From Bordetella genomosp. 10 (lineage in GTDB: Bacteria; Pseudomonadota; Gammaproteobacteria; Burkholderiales; Burkholderiaceae_B), in assembly GCF_002261225.1 (NCBI RefSeq), contig NZ_NEVM01000005.1:2852001-2916000 (forward strand): DNA of 64,000 nt, read 5' to 3'. Below the pieces are notes generated by a model. That model had not been told where the DNA came from. It was given only the letters and a program-made list of their open reading frames with translations, and made no database searches. The translations under genes and the position numbers were made by a program. This document shows positions 46,379 through 56,494 of the stretch, in pieces (positions within the stretch are counted from its first letter, which is position 1; each line of letters begins with the position of its first letter).

Positions 46379-47997
46379 GGCTGGCGCGCCTTTCCGGACG
46401 CGTCCGGACGGTCCGCCGCGGCGGGCGTGGCGGACGTGGCGGACGTGGCGGGCGCGGGCGGCGAGGAAGACGACGGCCCGTCCCGCAGCGAGGACGACGA
46501 CCCGCCGTTCGGTGCGGTTGCGAGGGAGGACGCAGGGGAAGCCGCGGCGGGCCGCGCCGGATGCAGTCCCGCCATCAGTTGCGGCAACTGCGCCGTGAAG
46601 GCCGCTTCGTCGTCCGCCTCCAGGCAGCGCAAGTCCAGCCACAGCGCGTTATCGGCGATGCGCCCGATGACCGGGCGCGGCAGGCCGCGCAAGGCTTCCT
46701 CCAGCCGGCCCAGGGCGCGGCCCGCGCGCGCCTTGCCGGCGGCGCGCACGGCCAGGCCGCAACTGGGCAACTGGTCCACCGGCAGCGCGCCGCTGCCGAT
46801 CTGGCTGAACATCGGCGCCACGCTCGCTTCGTAGGCATCGCCCATGGCCGCCTGCAAGAGCGGCGCCAGGCGCATGGCCTGGGCCTGCATCTCGGCCTGC
46901 GGCCGTGTCAGCAGCCGCAGCGTGGTCAGGCGCTGGGGCAGCAGCTCCGGCGCGCGGTACAGCGCCAGCACCGGCTCCAGGGCCGCCAGCGTCAGCTTGC
47001 CCACGCGCAGCGCCCGCTTCAGGGGATTCTTCTTGATCTTGCGGATGAGGTCGGCGCGGCCGACGATGAGGCCCGCCTGCGGGCCGCCCAGCAACTTGTC
47101 GCCGCTGAAGGTGACCAGGTCGGCGCCGGCGGCGATGGTCTCGCGCACGGTGTCCTCGCGCGGCAGGCCCCACTGGGTCAGGTCGACCAGGGTGCCGCTG
47201 CCCAGGTCCACCGCCGCCGGCAAGCCCTTGGCATGCGCGATGCGGGCCACCTCGGCGATGCCCACGCTGTGGGTGAAGCCGGAGATGGCATAGTTGCTGC
47301 AATGCACCTTCATCAGCATGGCGGTGCGCGGGCCGATGGCGTTCTCGTAGTCGGCGGCGTGGGTGCGGTTCGTGGTACCGATTTCGACCAGGCGCGCGCC
47401 TGCCCGCTTCATGATGTCCGGCACGCGGAAGGCGCCGCCGATTTCCACCAGCTCGCCGCGCGACACCACGACTTCCTTGCGTTCGCCCAGCGCGTTGAGC
47501 ATCAGCAGCACGGCGGCCGCGTTGTTGTTGACCACGGTGGCCGCCTCGGCGCCCGTCAGCTCGCGCAACAGGTCCACGATGAGATCGTCGCGATCGCCAC
47601 GGCCGCCGCTGGCCAGGTCGAATTCCAGGTTGGCGGGCGCGGTCAGCGCCCGCGCCACGGCCTGCACCGCCACTTCCGGCAACAGGGCGCGGCCCAGGTT
47701 GGTGTGCAGGACGGTGCCGGTCAGGTTGAAGACCGCTCGCAGGCGCGGCGCGTTCAAGGCCGCGAGCCGCGCGCCGACGGTGTCCGCCAGCCGCGCGGGA
47801 TCCAATTCGGCGGCGGCAGCGCCAGCCGCAGCGCCGCCGTCCGTCCCCGCCGCCAGCACCGCCGGCCGCAGTTCATCCAGCCGCGTCCGCAACGCCGCCA
47901 GGGTGGCACCGCGCCCGTACTGGGCGGCTAGCGCCGCCAGCGCGGGCGCGGCGAGCAGGCGATCGACGGAGGGAATACGAAGCACGCCGTCCGCCAT
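46375..47997 (-). CDS. selA: L-seryl-tRNA(Sec) selenium transferase SelA
   Basis: PLP enzyme that turns Ser-tRNA(Sec) into Sec-tRNA(Sec) with selenophosphate. It has 540 residues; the usual length is about 460-480. Family segments are [18 protein letters not shown], the PLP-lysine region [19 protein letters not shown], and LPSCGLAVR. The last 62 residues are a Ser/Pro/Ala-rich tail (about 479-540) with no counterpart in typical SelA. It is coupled to selB by a 4-base overlap and follows fdhE by 3 bases. selD is not in the window. Confidence 0.95.
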   Translation of the reverse strand: MADGVLRIPSVDRLLAAPALAALAAQYGRGATLAALRTRLDELRPAVLAAGTDGGAAAGAAAAELDPARLADTVGARLAALNAPRLRAVFNLTGTVLHTNLGRALLPEVAVQAVARALTAPANLEFDLASGGRGDRDDLIVDLLRELTGAEAATVVNNNAAAVLLMLNALGERKEVVVSRGELVEIGGAFRVPDIMKRAGARLVEIGTTNRTHAADYENAIGPRTAMLMKVHCSNYAISGFTHSVGIAEVARIAHAKGLPAAVDLGSGTLVDLTQWGLPREDTVRETIAAGADLVTFSGDKLLGGPQAGLIVGRADLIRKIKKNPLKRALRVGKLTLAALEPVLALYRAPELLPQRLTTLRLLTRPQAEMQAQAMRLAPLLQAAMGDAYEASVAPMFSQIGSGALPVDQLPSCGLAVRAAGKARAGRALGRLEEALRGLPRPVIGRIADNALWLDLRCLEADDEAAFTAQLPQLMAGLHPARPAAASPASSLATAPNGGSSSSLRDGPSSSSPPAPATSATSATPAAADRPDASGKARQP

Positions 47998-48000
47998 GGC

Positions 48001-48981
48001 CTACTCCCGCGCCGCCGCCGCCGCCGCAGCCTCCTCATCCCCGTCTCCTTGCCAGAGAAAGGGATTGCCGCTGGCGCGCTGGTAGCCCGCCTCGCCCACC
48101 AGCACGTCCAGGCCCAGCGTGGCCAGGTCGTCGGCGACGGGATCGACGTTCAGGTCCTTGTCCTGCGAGAAGATCTTGCGATAGCTGTGGCAGCTTTCGC
48201 AGGTCTCGGCGCGGGCGGCCTCCTTCTCCGGGGCGCGCCCCTCCGCCTCGATGCCCCGGTAGGCGATGTCCTTGGTCTCCCCGCAGGTGGTGCACTTCAC
48301 CCGCACCACGTGCCATTGCGTCGCGCACAGTGCGCAGCACAGGTAGCGGTAGCCGTCATGCTGGCCGCCCACGCGCACCACGCTGGCGACCGGCAGCGAC
48401 CCGCAGACGGGGCACAGGCCGTAGGGGCTGACCACCGGCAACTGCGCGGCATCGAAGCGGCAGGCCTGGTCGGTGGCGTACACCTGCAACGCGGCCATCA
48501 GGAAAGGCGCCGTCGCCACGTCTATCTGCCCGCTGCCCTCGCCCACCAGGGCGGCGGCCGCGCGGTCCAGCCCTTCGGGGTCGTCCCGCACGGACAGGCG
48601 CAGGTCGGCGCAGATGGCGCGCGCGGGCGCGGGCACGCCCGGCGCGGCGTCCAGATGGTCCAGCAACTGCAACAGGATGCCGCGCCAGGCCGGATCGTTC
48701 GGGATCTCGGCCGCCGCCACCGGCGCCATGCCGTGCGCCTGGGCCAGCGCGATGCGCTGCGCGTCCACCGCCGGCGTCTCGCAGTCCGCCAGGGCGGCGT
48801 GCTGGGCATCGGCCAGCGCGGCGATCAGCCGCAGGTAGTCGCCGATGGCGCTGTCCTGCGCCAGTTGGCGCAGGCGCGCGGCGCGCAGGCGAAAGACCTC
48901 GGCGCGCACCGGCGCGATGAGCCGCGGAATATTGTTATGGTCGAGGGACTCGATCTCGCCCCGCGGCAGAATACGTTGCAC
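48001..48981 (-). CDS. fdhE: Formate dehydrogenase accessory protein FdhE
   Basis: Cytoplasmic rubredoxin-like protein of 326 residues needed for assembly of the respiratory formate dehydrogenase. It has the expected cysteine pairs: CPVCGS, CCALC, CTTCGE and CESC, which bind iron. The start is GTG at 48981 with AGGAG six bases upstream (MQRILPRGEIESLDHNNIPRL). It lies between the formate dehydrogenase subunits and selA. Confidence 0.94.
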   Translation of the reverse strand: MQRILPRGEIESLDHNNIPRLIAPVRAEVFRLRAARLRQLAQDSAIGDYLRLIAALADAQHAALADCETPAVDAQRIALAQAHGMAPVAAAEIPNDPAWRGILLQLLDHLDAAPGVPAPARAICADLRLSVRDDPEGLDRAAAALVGEGSGQIDVATAPFLMAALQVYATDQACRFDAAQLPVVSPYGLCPVCGSLPVASVVRVGGQHDGYRYLCCALCATQWHVVRVKCTTCGETKDIAYRGIEAEGRAPEKEAARAETCESCHSYRKIFSQDKDLNVDPVADDLATLGLDVLVGEAGYQRASGNPFLWQGDGDEEAAAAAAARE

Positions 48982-49156
48982 TGCGTGCTCCTGAAATGAA
49001 ATCCCGCGCCCTACGCGCCGGTGCGCGCCCCATCGAGGACGCGGCGCCTGGATGACATCGACGCGGTTTCATGCGTCGGCGCGGCGCGCAACGCCAAGGA
49101 TAACCGGCATGAAAAAGCGGCGGACGCGGGCGCATCCGCCGCCCGCCAGGATCCGA

Positions 49157-49873
49157 CTACTTGCGCGCGCGGCCGGCAACGGCATCGCGGAACCAGGCGC
49201 GATGATGCTTCCACGCCCAGCCCCAGGTGACCCTGCCGCGCACCATGGCGCCTATCGATCCCTTCACCCACAGCGCCGCATAGATATGCACGATGATCGC
49301 GCAGATTATGCCGAAACCGCAAACCGCGTGCAGCACGGCGGCGGCGCGGATGACGCCGATGGGGAAATAGAAGCTGAAATACTGCCGCCAGATCACGATG
49401 CCGCTGGCCAGCAGGCCCAGCATGCAGAGGATCAGCACGTAGAACAGCACTTTCTGGCCGGCGTTGTACTTGCCCACCTCGGGCAGCCGGTCCTCGCGGT
49501 TGTTCAGCACGTCGCCGATCTGCTTCAGCCACTGCACGTCGCGCGCCTGCATCAGGTTGTGGCGCCACATGCGCAGCGCCAGCAACACGAAGCAGACGAA
49601 CATCACCACGCCGACGAAGGGGTGCAGGATACGCACCCACGGGCCGCCGCCCAGCACGCCCGCCAGCCAGAACATGGACGGATGGAACAACGCCAGGCCG
49701 GAGGCGGCCAGCAGGATGAAGGTGATGGCGACGATCCAGTGGTTGGTGCGCTCGCCGGCGGTATAGCGCTGGATCCAGCGCGGCCGGCCGTGCCCGGCGC
49801 CGGCCCCGTCCGCCGTCTCGCCGTGCAGCAGGGGATCGCGAGGCAGGGCCGCGCGGTTCGGGTTCTCAGCCAT
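49157..49873 (-). CDS. fdoI: Formate dehydrogenase gamma subunit, cytochrome b556
   Basis: Inner-membrane dihaem cytochrome b of 238 residues that passes electrons from the beta subunit to quinone. Four membrane helices are visible (for example [17 protein letters not shown] and [25 protein letters not shown]), with haem-ligand His in [24 protein letters not shown] and [11 protein letters not shown] at 49873 overlaps the beta subunit gene by 8 bases. An earlier in-frame start would lie well inside the beta gene. Confidence 0.94.
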   Translation of the reverse strand: MAENPNRAALPRDPLLHGETADGAGAGHGRPRWIQRYTAGERTNHWIVAITFILLAASGLALFHPSMFWLAGVLGGGPWVRILHPFVGVVMFVCFVLLALRMWRHNLMQARDVQWLKQIGDVLNNREDRLPEVGKYNAGQKVLFYVLILCMLGLLASGIVIWRQYFSFYFPIGVIRAAAVLHAVCGFGIICAIIVHIYAALWVKGSIGAMVRGRVTWGWAWKHHRAWFRDAVAGRARK

Positions 49874-50768
49874 GGCGCACCTCCTCTTCGGCCTTGCGCT
49901 CGTCTTCTTCCTCGGTTTCGTTGGGACCGACACGCACGTAGTGGAAGAAACCCGCCAGCGCGGTCAGCGCCATGGCCGCCACGCCCAGGGGCTTGGAAAT
50001 GCCCTTCCAGAACGACACCATCGGGCTGATGCGCGGATTCTCCGGCAAGCCGTGATACAGCGCCGGCTTGTCGGCATGGTGCAGCACGTACATGACGTGC
50101 GTGCCGCCCACGCCCTCGGGATCGTACAGGCCGGCCTTGTCGAAACCGCGCGACTTCAGGTCCTCGATGCGCTCTTCCGCATGGTGCTTCATGTCCTCCT
50201 TGGTGCCGAACACAATGGCGCCGGTGGGACAGGTCTTGGCGCAGGCGGGCTCCTGGCCGACCGCAACGCGGTCGGAACACAGGGTGCACTTGTACGCCTT
50301 GTGGTCCTTCTTCGAGATCCGCGGCACGTTGAACGGGCAGCCCGTCACGCAGTAGCCGCAGCCGATGCAGTTTTCCTCGTGGAAATCGACGATGCCGTTG
50401 GTGTACTGGACGATCGCGCCCGGCGAGGGGCAGGCCTTCAGGCAGCCCGGATCCTCGCAGTGCATGCAGCCGTCCTTGCGGATCAGCCACTCCAGGTTGC
50501 CCGAGTCGGGATTCTCGTACTCCGAGAAGCGCATCACCGTCCACGAATGCTCGGTCAGGTCGGCCGGGTTGTCGTAGACGCCGACGTTGGTGCCGATGTC
50601 GTCGCGCAAGTCGTTCCACTCCATGCACGCGGTCTGGCAGGCCTTGCAGCCGATGCACTTGGAGACATCGATCAGCTTGGCCACGGAGCCGGTGGACGGC
50701 TCGCGGACCTGCGGCATGGGCGTGGTGGTGGCGGAGCGCCGTTTGATATCTAGGGATTGCATGGACAT
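49866..50768 (-). CDS. fdoH: Formate dehydrogenase beta subunit, four [4Fe-4S] clusters
   Basis: Electron-transfer subunit of 300 residues. Four ferredoxin-type Cys groups are visible: [35 protein letters not shown] and CTLC with CAKTC. A C-terminal single helix ([17 protein letters not shown]) anchors it on the periplasmic side, as in FdnH/FdoH. GGGGAGA precedes the ATG at 50768. It lies 13 bases after the alpha subunit stop. Confidence 0.95.
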   Translation of the reverse strand: MSMQSLDIKRRSATTTPMPQVREPSTGSVAKLIDVSKCIGCKACQTACMEWNDLRDDIGTNVGVYDNPADLTEHSWTVMRFSEYENPDSGNLEWLIRKDGCMHCEDPGCLKACPSPGAIVQYTNGIVDFHEENCIGCGYCVTGCPFNVPRISKKDHKAYKCTLCSDRVAVGQEPACAKTCPTGAIVFGTKEDMKHHAEERIEDLKSRGFDKAGLYDPEGVGGTHVMYVLHHADKPALYHGLPENPRISPMVSFWKGISKPLGVAAMALTALAGFFHYVRVGPNETEEEDERKAEEEVRHG

Positions 50769-50781
50769 ATCGGTTCTCCCC

Positions 50782-53700
50782 TCAGGCCTTTTCCACGTTC
50801 ACCAGGAAGGACTTGAATTCCGGCGTCTGCGAATTGCCGTCGCCCACGAAAGGCGTCAGCGTGTTCGCCAGATAGCCGGGCTTGGCCAGCCCCACGAAGC
50901 CCCAGTGAATGGGAATACCGACGTGATGCACCGTCTTTCCTTCGACCGTCAGCGGCTTGATGCGCTTGGTGACCAGGGCCACCGCCTTGATGTAGCCGCG
51001 GTTGGAGGACACCTTGACCGTGCTGCCGTTGGCCACGCCCAGTTCCTGCGCCAGGGCCTCGCCGATCTCGACGAACTGCTGCGGCTGCACGATGGCGTTC
51101 AGGCGCACGTTCTTCGTCCAGTAGTGGAAGTGCTCGGTCAGGCGATAGGTGGTCGCCGCATACGGGAAGCGGTCGGCCTTGCCCATCTGCGCCAGGTCGT
51201 CCTTGAAGATCCGCGCCGCCGGGTTGTTGGTGACCTCCGGCCGCTTGGGATTGAGCGGATTGAAGCCGAGCGGCGTCTCGAAGGGTTCGTAGTGCTCGGG
51301 GAAAGGCCCTTCCGCCATGCCGGCGCGCGCGAAGAAGCGCGCCACCCCTTCGGGGTTCATGATGAAGGGTCCCATGCCGCCGGCCGGATCCTCGTCGAGC
51401 TTGAAGTCGGGCACGTCGGCGCCGCCCCAGGCCTTGCCGTTCCAACTGATCAGCTTGCGGTCGGGGTTGAAGGGCTTGCCCGTCACGTCGCAGGACGCGC
51501 GGTTGTACAACACGCGGCGGTTGGCCGGCCACGCCCAGGCCCAGTTCAGGGTCTGGCCGATGCCGGTCGGGTCGCTGTTGTCGCGGCGCGCCATCAGGTT
51601 ACCGGCCGGCGACCAGGCGCCGGCGAAGATCCAGCAGCCGCTGGAGGTGGTGCCGTCGTCGCGCAGCTCGGCGAAGCCGGCCACTTGCTCGCCGCCCTTG
51701 CGGGTGATCTTGGACGGATCCTTGGGATCGGCCAGGTCGACCAGGGCCTTGCCGGAGTACTCCTTGGCCAGTTCCTCGGCCGTGGGGCTGAGGGGGTTGG
51801 AGTACGGCCAGTCCAGGTTGACGATGGGATCCGGGTAGGCGCCGCCCTCGTCGCGGTACAGCTTGCGCAGGCGCGTGAACAGGGCCGACATGATCTCGAT
51901 GTCGCTGCGCGCCTCGCCCGGCGGCTCGGCGCCCTTCCAGTGCCATTGCAGCCAGCGGCCCGAGTTGACCAGCGCGCCGTCTTCCTCGGCGAAGCAGGTC
52001 GTCGGCAGGCGGAACACCTCGGTCTTGATGGAGGCGGAATCGACGTTGTTGAAATCGCCCGCGTTGCGCCAGAACTCCGAGGTCTCGGTGTTCAGCGGGT
52101 CCATGACGACCAGGAACTTCAGCTTGGCCAGGGCCCCGTTCAACTTGTTCTTGTTGGGCGCGGCCGCCAGCGGATTGAAGCCCTGCGCGATATAGCCGTT
52201 GACCTTGCCTTCGTTCATCAGCTCGAAGACCTGCAGCATGTCGTACATGCGGTCCAGCTTGGGCAGGTAGTCGTAGGCCCAGTTGTTTTCCGCCGTGGCC
52301 GCCTTGCCCCACCAGGCCTTCATCAGGCTGACGTGGAACTTCTTGTAGTTCTGCCAGTAGCTTAGCTGGTTGGGACGCAGCGGCTTGGAGGCGCGCGCGG
52401 CGATGTACTTGTCGAAGTCCTGCTCCGGCTCGTTGGGCAGCGTCATGTAGCCCGGCAGGAGATTGGTCATCAGGCCCAGGTCGGTCAGCCCCTGGATGTT
52501 GGAGTGACCGCGCAAGGCGTTCATGCCGCCGCCGGCGATGCCGATATTGCCCAGCAGCAACTGGACCATGGCGCCGGTGCGGATGATCTGCGAACCGATG
52601 GAGTGCTGCGTCCAGCCCAGGGCATACAGGATGGTCGCCGCGCGCCCGGCCGTGGCCGTGCTGGCGAGCATCTCGCAGACCTTGAGGAACTTGTCCCTGG
52701 GCGTGCCGCAGGCGCGCTCCACCATCTCCGCCGTGTAGCGGGAGTAGTGCTTCTTCAGCAGTTGGTAGACGCAGCGCGGATCCTGCAGCGTGGGGTCGGT
52801 CTTGACGTATCCGTCCTCGCCCTTCTCGTAGTCCCACGACGTCTTGTCATAGCTGCGCTTCTCCGCGTTGTAGCCGGAATACAGGCCGGCATCGAAGGCG
52901 AAGTCGTCGCGCACGAGATAGGGGAAGTCCGTGTAGTTGCGGACGTACTCGTGATGGATCTTGTCGTTGGTCAGGAGATAGTTGATCACCCCGCCCAGGA
53001 AAACGATGTCGCTGCCGGTCCGTATGGGCGCGTAGAAGTCCGCCACCGACGCCGAGCGCGTGAAGCGTGGATCCACGACGATGAGCCTGGCCTTGTTGTG
53101 GGCCTTGGCTTCGGTGACCCATTTGAACCCGCAAGGGTGGGCCTCGGCGGCATTGCCGCCCATGATCAGTACTACGTCCGCGTTCTTGATGTCGACCCAA
53201 TGGTTCGTCATCGCTCCACGGCCAAACGTCGGGGCAAGACCTGCCACCGTCGGGCCATGTCAGACACGAGCCTGGTTGTCGAACCCCAGCATGCCGGTGC
53301 TGCGTATCACCTTGTGCGTGATGTAGCCGACCTCGTTGCTGGACGCCGAGGCGGCCAGCATGCCGGTGGTCAGCCAGCGGTTCACGGTCTTGCCGTCGGC
53401 GGTCTTGGCGACGAAGTTGGCGTCGCGGTCCTGCTTGAGCAGCCGCGAGATGCGGGTCAGGGCGTCGTCCCAGGAAATGCGCTGCCACTTGTCGGAGCCC
53501 GGCGCGCGGTATTCCGGGTACTTGAGGCGGTTGGGGCTGTGGACGAAATCGACCAGGCTGGCGCCCTTGGGACAGAGCGTGCCGCGGTTGACGGGGTGGT
53601 CCGGGTCGCCTTCGATGTGAACGATGCTGGCGGCGGCGTTCTTGGCGCCGTCTCCCAGGCCGTACATGAGAATGCCACAGGCGACCGAGCAGTACGGACA

Positions 53701-53850
53701 GGTGTTGCGGGTTTCGGTCATCCGGGCGAGCTTGTAGGCGCGGACCTCAGCGAGCGCCGGCGTGGGGGAAACCCCCAGCACGGCAAGGCTGGATCCCGCC
53801 AGGGTCGCCCCGGTCACCTTGAAAAATTGGCGCCGGTTCATGTTAACCAT
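50782..53850 (-). CDS. fdoG: Formate dehydrogenase alpha subunit, selenocysteine- and molybdopterin-containing
   Basis: Catalytic subunit that oxidises formate to CO2 in the periplasm. It is one 1022-residue gene although a UGA at 53262-53260 interrupts it: residue 197 is selenocysteine in the context [20 protein letters not shown], matching E. coli FdnG/FdoG. A Tat signal ([10 protein letters not shown]) starts the protein. The [4Fe-4S] Cys are in CPYCSVACG (51, 54, 58) and GTLCPKG. Molybdopterin-binding segments include [25 protein letters not shown] supports the ATG at 53850; a second ATG lies nine bases in. It heads fdoGHI-fdhE-selAB. A simple gene finder would wrongly split it in two. 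Confidence 0.96.
53221..53259 (-). promoter_or_regulatory. SECIS element for UGA decoding in fdoG
   Basis: Directly after the UGA the mRNA can fold into a stem-loop: CGG (53249-53247), a bulged U (53246), GGCA (53245-53242), loop GGUCU, UGCC (53236-53233) and CCG (53232-53230). A bulged U just under an apical stem and a GGUC loop are the SelB-recognition features of E. coli fdnG/fdhF SECIS. Confidence 0.9.
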
Positions 53851-53943
53851 GGAACGTTACTCCTTGGACGTTTGACGCTGGCCGGCCGCGCGGAGGATTG
53901 CCCCGGCGTGCCGGACGGAACGATCGATTCGTTCCGAGTGGTC

Positions 53944-53959
53944 ATACTTCTATAAGTAT
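53944..53959. promoter_or_regulatory. AT-rich palindrome upstream of fdoG
   Basis: ATACTT-CTAT-AAGTAT is a perfect inverted repeat 94 bases upstream of the fdoG start. It is a candidate operator or promoter element of the formate dehydrogenase operon; it does not match the FNR consensus. Confidence 0.4.
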
Positions 53960-54125
53960 AGGAGGGATTTGTGAGCCTTACCTCAAGTTGAAGCAGGAAG
54001 ACCGCCGGATACGAGCGGATCGATTCTCAATACGGTGATTCGCGCGAACGGCGGCCGACGACGGGCCGCGGCGCGGCAAGTTGTTAAGATGCGCGCATGC
54101 GCGCGTGCCTGCGGCGGCGCAGCAG

Positions 54126-54210
54126 AAATGCCCCCACGCCGCGCGGCTGCGCCGCTTGCTGCCCCCCGAGGGGGCTTTATTTGCCTTGGGAATGGCCCGG
54201 CGGCAAAAAA
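54126..54210. repeat. GC-rich intergenic repeat-like module
   Basis: The run of C-blocks, GCCGCGCGGC and the final GCCCCC-CGA-GGGGGC hairpin, then CTTTATTTGCCTTGG, resembles a short dispersed intergenic repeat often seen in Burkholderiales genomes. Only one copy lies in this window, so the repeat nature rests on general knowledge and not on this sequence. Confidence 0.4.
54161..54175 (+). terminator. GC-rich hairpin inside the repeat-like module
   Basis: GCCCCC pairs with GGGGGC over a 3-base loop and is followed by TTTATTT. It could stop transcription in either direction. Confidence 0.4.
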
Positions 54211-54249
54211 TGCCCCTCCCTTCAAACTTCTCTTTTCCGGCCACGCACC

Positions 54250-54759
54250 ATGGACGAAGCCTTCAGCCATCAGTTGTCGATGACCATCCTCATGACGCCC
54301 GACATGGCCAATTTCTCGGGCAATGTGCACGGCGGCCATATCCTCAAGTACCTGGACCAGGTGGCGTACGCCTGCGCCAGCCGCTATGCCGGCCAGTACG
54401 TGGTGACGCTGTCCGTCGACCAGGTCGTGTTCCGCGAACCCATCCACGTGGGCGAACTGGTGACCTTCCTGGCGTCGGTCAACTACACCGGGCGCACCTC
54501 GATGGAGATCGGCATCAAGGTGGTGACCGAGGACATCCGCCAGAAGCTGGTGCGGCATACGAATAGCTGTTATTTCACGATGGTCGCGATGGACGAGCTG
54601 GGCAATCCCACGCCCGTGCCGCCGCTGGAACTGCGCACCGACGAGGAAAGAAAGCGCTACGAAGCGGCCGCGCTACGCCGCGCCCTCCGGCAGGAAATGG
54701 AAAAACGCCACGAAGCCATCAAGCAGGACGTAGCGCAGAACGGCGGCAACGCCGACTGA
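54250..54759 (+). CDS. Acyl-CoA thioesterase, hotdog fold (YciA-like)
   Basis: A 169-residue thioesterase that would hydrolyse acyl-CoA. The hotdog motifs are MANFSGNVHGGHILKYLDQVAYACASRY with the catalytic residues, VDQVVFREPIHVGELVTFLASVNY and TSMEIGIKV. The C-terminus (about 145-169) is a charged helix. ATG at 54250 is preferred over an upstream in-frame start that would translate the repeat-like module. Chain-length preference is unknown. Confidence 0.9.
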   Translation: MDEAFSHQLSMTILMTPDMANFSGNVHGGHILKYLDQVAYACASRYAGQYVVTLSVDQVVFREPIHVGELVTFLASVNYTGRTSMEIGIKVVTEDIRQKLVRHTNSCYFTMVAMDELGNPTPVPPLELRTDEERKRYEAAALRRALRQEMEKRHEAIKQDVAQNGGNAD

Positions 54760-54781
54760 AGGGCGCGGCGGCGGGTCCCGC

Positions 54782-56494
54782 TCACGCGCGGCGCAAGGCC
54801 TGGCGCACCATCGCGGCCAGGTCGTCGATGTCGAAGGGCTTCTGCAGGATCAGCTCGCGCTGGAGCAGCTCGTCGCTGGCCTGGGCATCGACATAGCCGG
54901 TGGCCAGGATGATGGGCAGCTCGGGCCGCTCGGCGCGCACGCGCTCGATCACTTCCGCGCCGTTCATCCCCGGCATGATGAAGTCGACCATGAGCAGATC
55001 GGGCGGCCGCTCCTCGAGCAGGCGCAGGCCGCTTTCGCCGTCGGCCGCCTGGCGCACCTGGTAGCCCAAGGTCTGCAGGCACTCGACGATGAGGTTGCGC
55101 ACGATGGGATCGTCGTCGATGACGAGTATGTCGCCGACCGCGCCGTCGGACGCTTCCTCCGTTGCATCGGCAGCCTCGGACGCGGCCTCCGCCGCCGGGT
55201 CGGCCTGCTCGTCGCGCGGCGCCACGCTGAGCCACAGCTCGACCACCGTGCCCTTGCCCAGTTCGCTTTCTATGCGGGCGGTGCCGCCGGACTGGCGGGC
55301 GATGCCGTAGACCTGGCTCAGGCCCAGGCCGGTCCCCTTGCCCACGGGCTTGGTCGTGAAGAAGGGATCGAACACTTTCGACAAGGCGGCGGGAGCGATG
55401 CCGCGGCCGGTGTCGGTGACGGCGATGACGACATAGTCGCCCTCGGTCAAGTCGGCATCGCCACGGCGCAGGGAAGTGGCCAGCGTGACCGTGCCGCCGG
55501 CCGGCATGGCGTCGCGCGCGTTGATGCCGAGGTTGAGCACCGCCAGCTCCAATTGGTTGGCGTCCGCGATGGCCTTGGGGATGGAAGGATCCAGGTGCGT
55601 GACGATCGTCACCGTCGGCCCCAGCGACAGGCCCAGCAGGTCGCGCATGCCGCTCAACAGGCCGTTGACGTCGGTGACGCGCAGGTCCATGGTCTGGCTG
55701 CGGGCGAAGGCGAGCAACTGGCTGGTCAGCCGCGCGCCGCGCGACACCGCCTGCCGCGCGTTGCCGGCGAGACGGCGTATGCGTTCGTCGTCGGTGGCGC
55801 GGTCGATCAGTTCGATGCTGCCCATGATGATGTTGAGCAGGTTGTTGAAGTCATGCGCGAGGCCGCCGGTCAACTGGCCGATGGACTCCATTTTCTGCGA
55901 CTGCACCAGCGCGCTCTGCGTGCGTTCGCGGGCGCGCACCTCCTTCATGAGCCGGTCGTTGGCGCGCGCCAGGTCGTGCGTGCGCGCGGAGATGCGGCTT
56001 TCCAGGGTGTCGTTCAGGACGTGCAGCGCCTCTTCTATCTCCCCCTGCCGCGCCAGTTGCGCGCGCGCCTGGTACTGGCGCAGGCGCACGCGCAGCGCCG
56101 CTTCGATCGCCCGGCGCAGGACTTCGCCGCGCAAGGGGCGTTCGAGCAGGGTGACGTTGCCCAGGGCCTCGACGCCGGTGGGCGGACCGCTGGCGCCATT
56201 GAGCACGATGAAGGGAAAGTCGGACCATGACGGCTGGGCCCGCACCCATGCCGCCAGGCGGTCGCACTCGCGGGTGCCCAGGGATTGGGCCGCCACGAGG
56301 CCGCAGGCCGCGCCCTCCAGGCTGCCGAGAAAGGTCTCGAAATCGGCACACTCGCGCACGCGGTCGCCGTACTCGGCCAGTACGGCGCTCATCGCGCGCT
56401 TATCGCGACCCCGCGGCGCCAGGACCAGGATGGGATCGCGCTCGCCGGCGGCTGTCTCTCCAATTGACGGGACGGTTGTCGGACGGTTTTCCAT
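54782..56494 (-). CDS. Hybrid sensor histidine kinase/response regulator with degenerate N-terminal receiver
   Basis: A soluble 570-residue kinase with no membrane segment. Residues about 20-145 look like a receiver fold but lack the acidic pair and phospho-Asp (LVLAPRGRDKRAM, LVAAQSLGTRE). A coiled coil (about 150-205) leads to a HisKA domain with the phospho-His in GGLAHDFNNLLNIIMGS. The ATP-binding domain has LNLGINARDAMPAGG, VTDTGRGI and GTGLGLSQVYG. An acidic Ala/Glu linker precedes a complete C-terminal receiver (VIDDDPIVRNL, phospho-Asp in LLMVDFIMPGMNG, Lys in LQKPFD). No separate response regulator lies nearby, so the attached receiver is the direct target. ATG at 56494 is chosen over 56590. 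Confidence 0.9.
   Translation of the reverse strand: MENRPTTVPSIGETAAGERDPILVLAPRGRDKRAMSAVLAEYGDRVRECADFETFLGSLEGAACGLVAAQSLGTRECDRLAAWVRAQPSWSDFPFIVLNGASGPPTGVEALGNVTLLERPLRGEVLRRAIEAALRVRLRQYQARAQLARQGEIEEALHVLNDTLESRISARTHDLARANDRLMKEVRARERTQSALVQSQKMESIGQLTGGLAHDFNNLLNIIMGSIELIDRATDDERIRRLAGNARQAVSRGARLTSQLLAFARSQTMDLRVTDVNGLLSGMRDLLGLSLGPTVTIVTHLDPSIPKAIADANQLELAVLNLGINARDAMPAGGTVTLATSLRRGDADLTEGDYVVIAVTDTGRGIAPAALSKVFDPFFTTKPVGKGTGLGLSQVYGIARQSGGTARIESELGKGTVVELWLSVAPRDEQADPAAEAASEAADATEEASDGAVGDILVIDDDPIVRNLIVECLQTLGYQVRQAADGESGLRLLEERPPDLLMVDFIMPGMNGAEVIERVRAERPELPIILATGYVDAQASDELLQRELILQKPFDIDDLAAMVRQALRRA

Larger units (their letters stand above)
53851..54249. other. 399-bp divergent region between fdoG and the thioesterase gene
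   Basis: It contains an AT-rich palindrome near fdoG (53944-53959), a GC-rich repeat-like module (54126-54210) with a hairpin terminator, and no supported gene. Confidence 0.5.

Noticed and set aside
53248..53262. Frameshift or pseudogene call for fdoG at its internal stop
   Set aside because: The stop is UGA at the exact selenocysteine position, SECIS features follow, and selA, selB and selC are adjacent.
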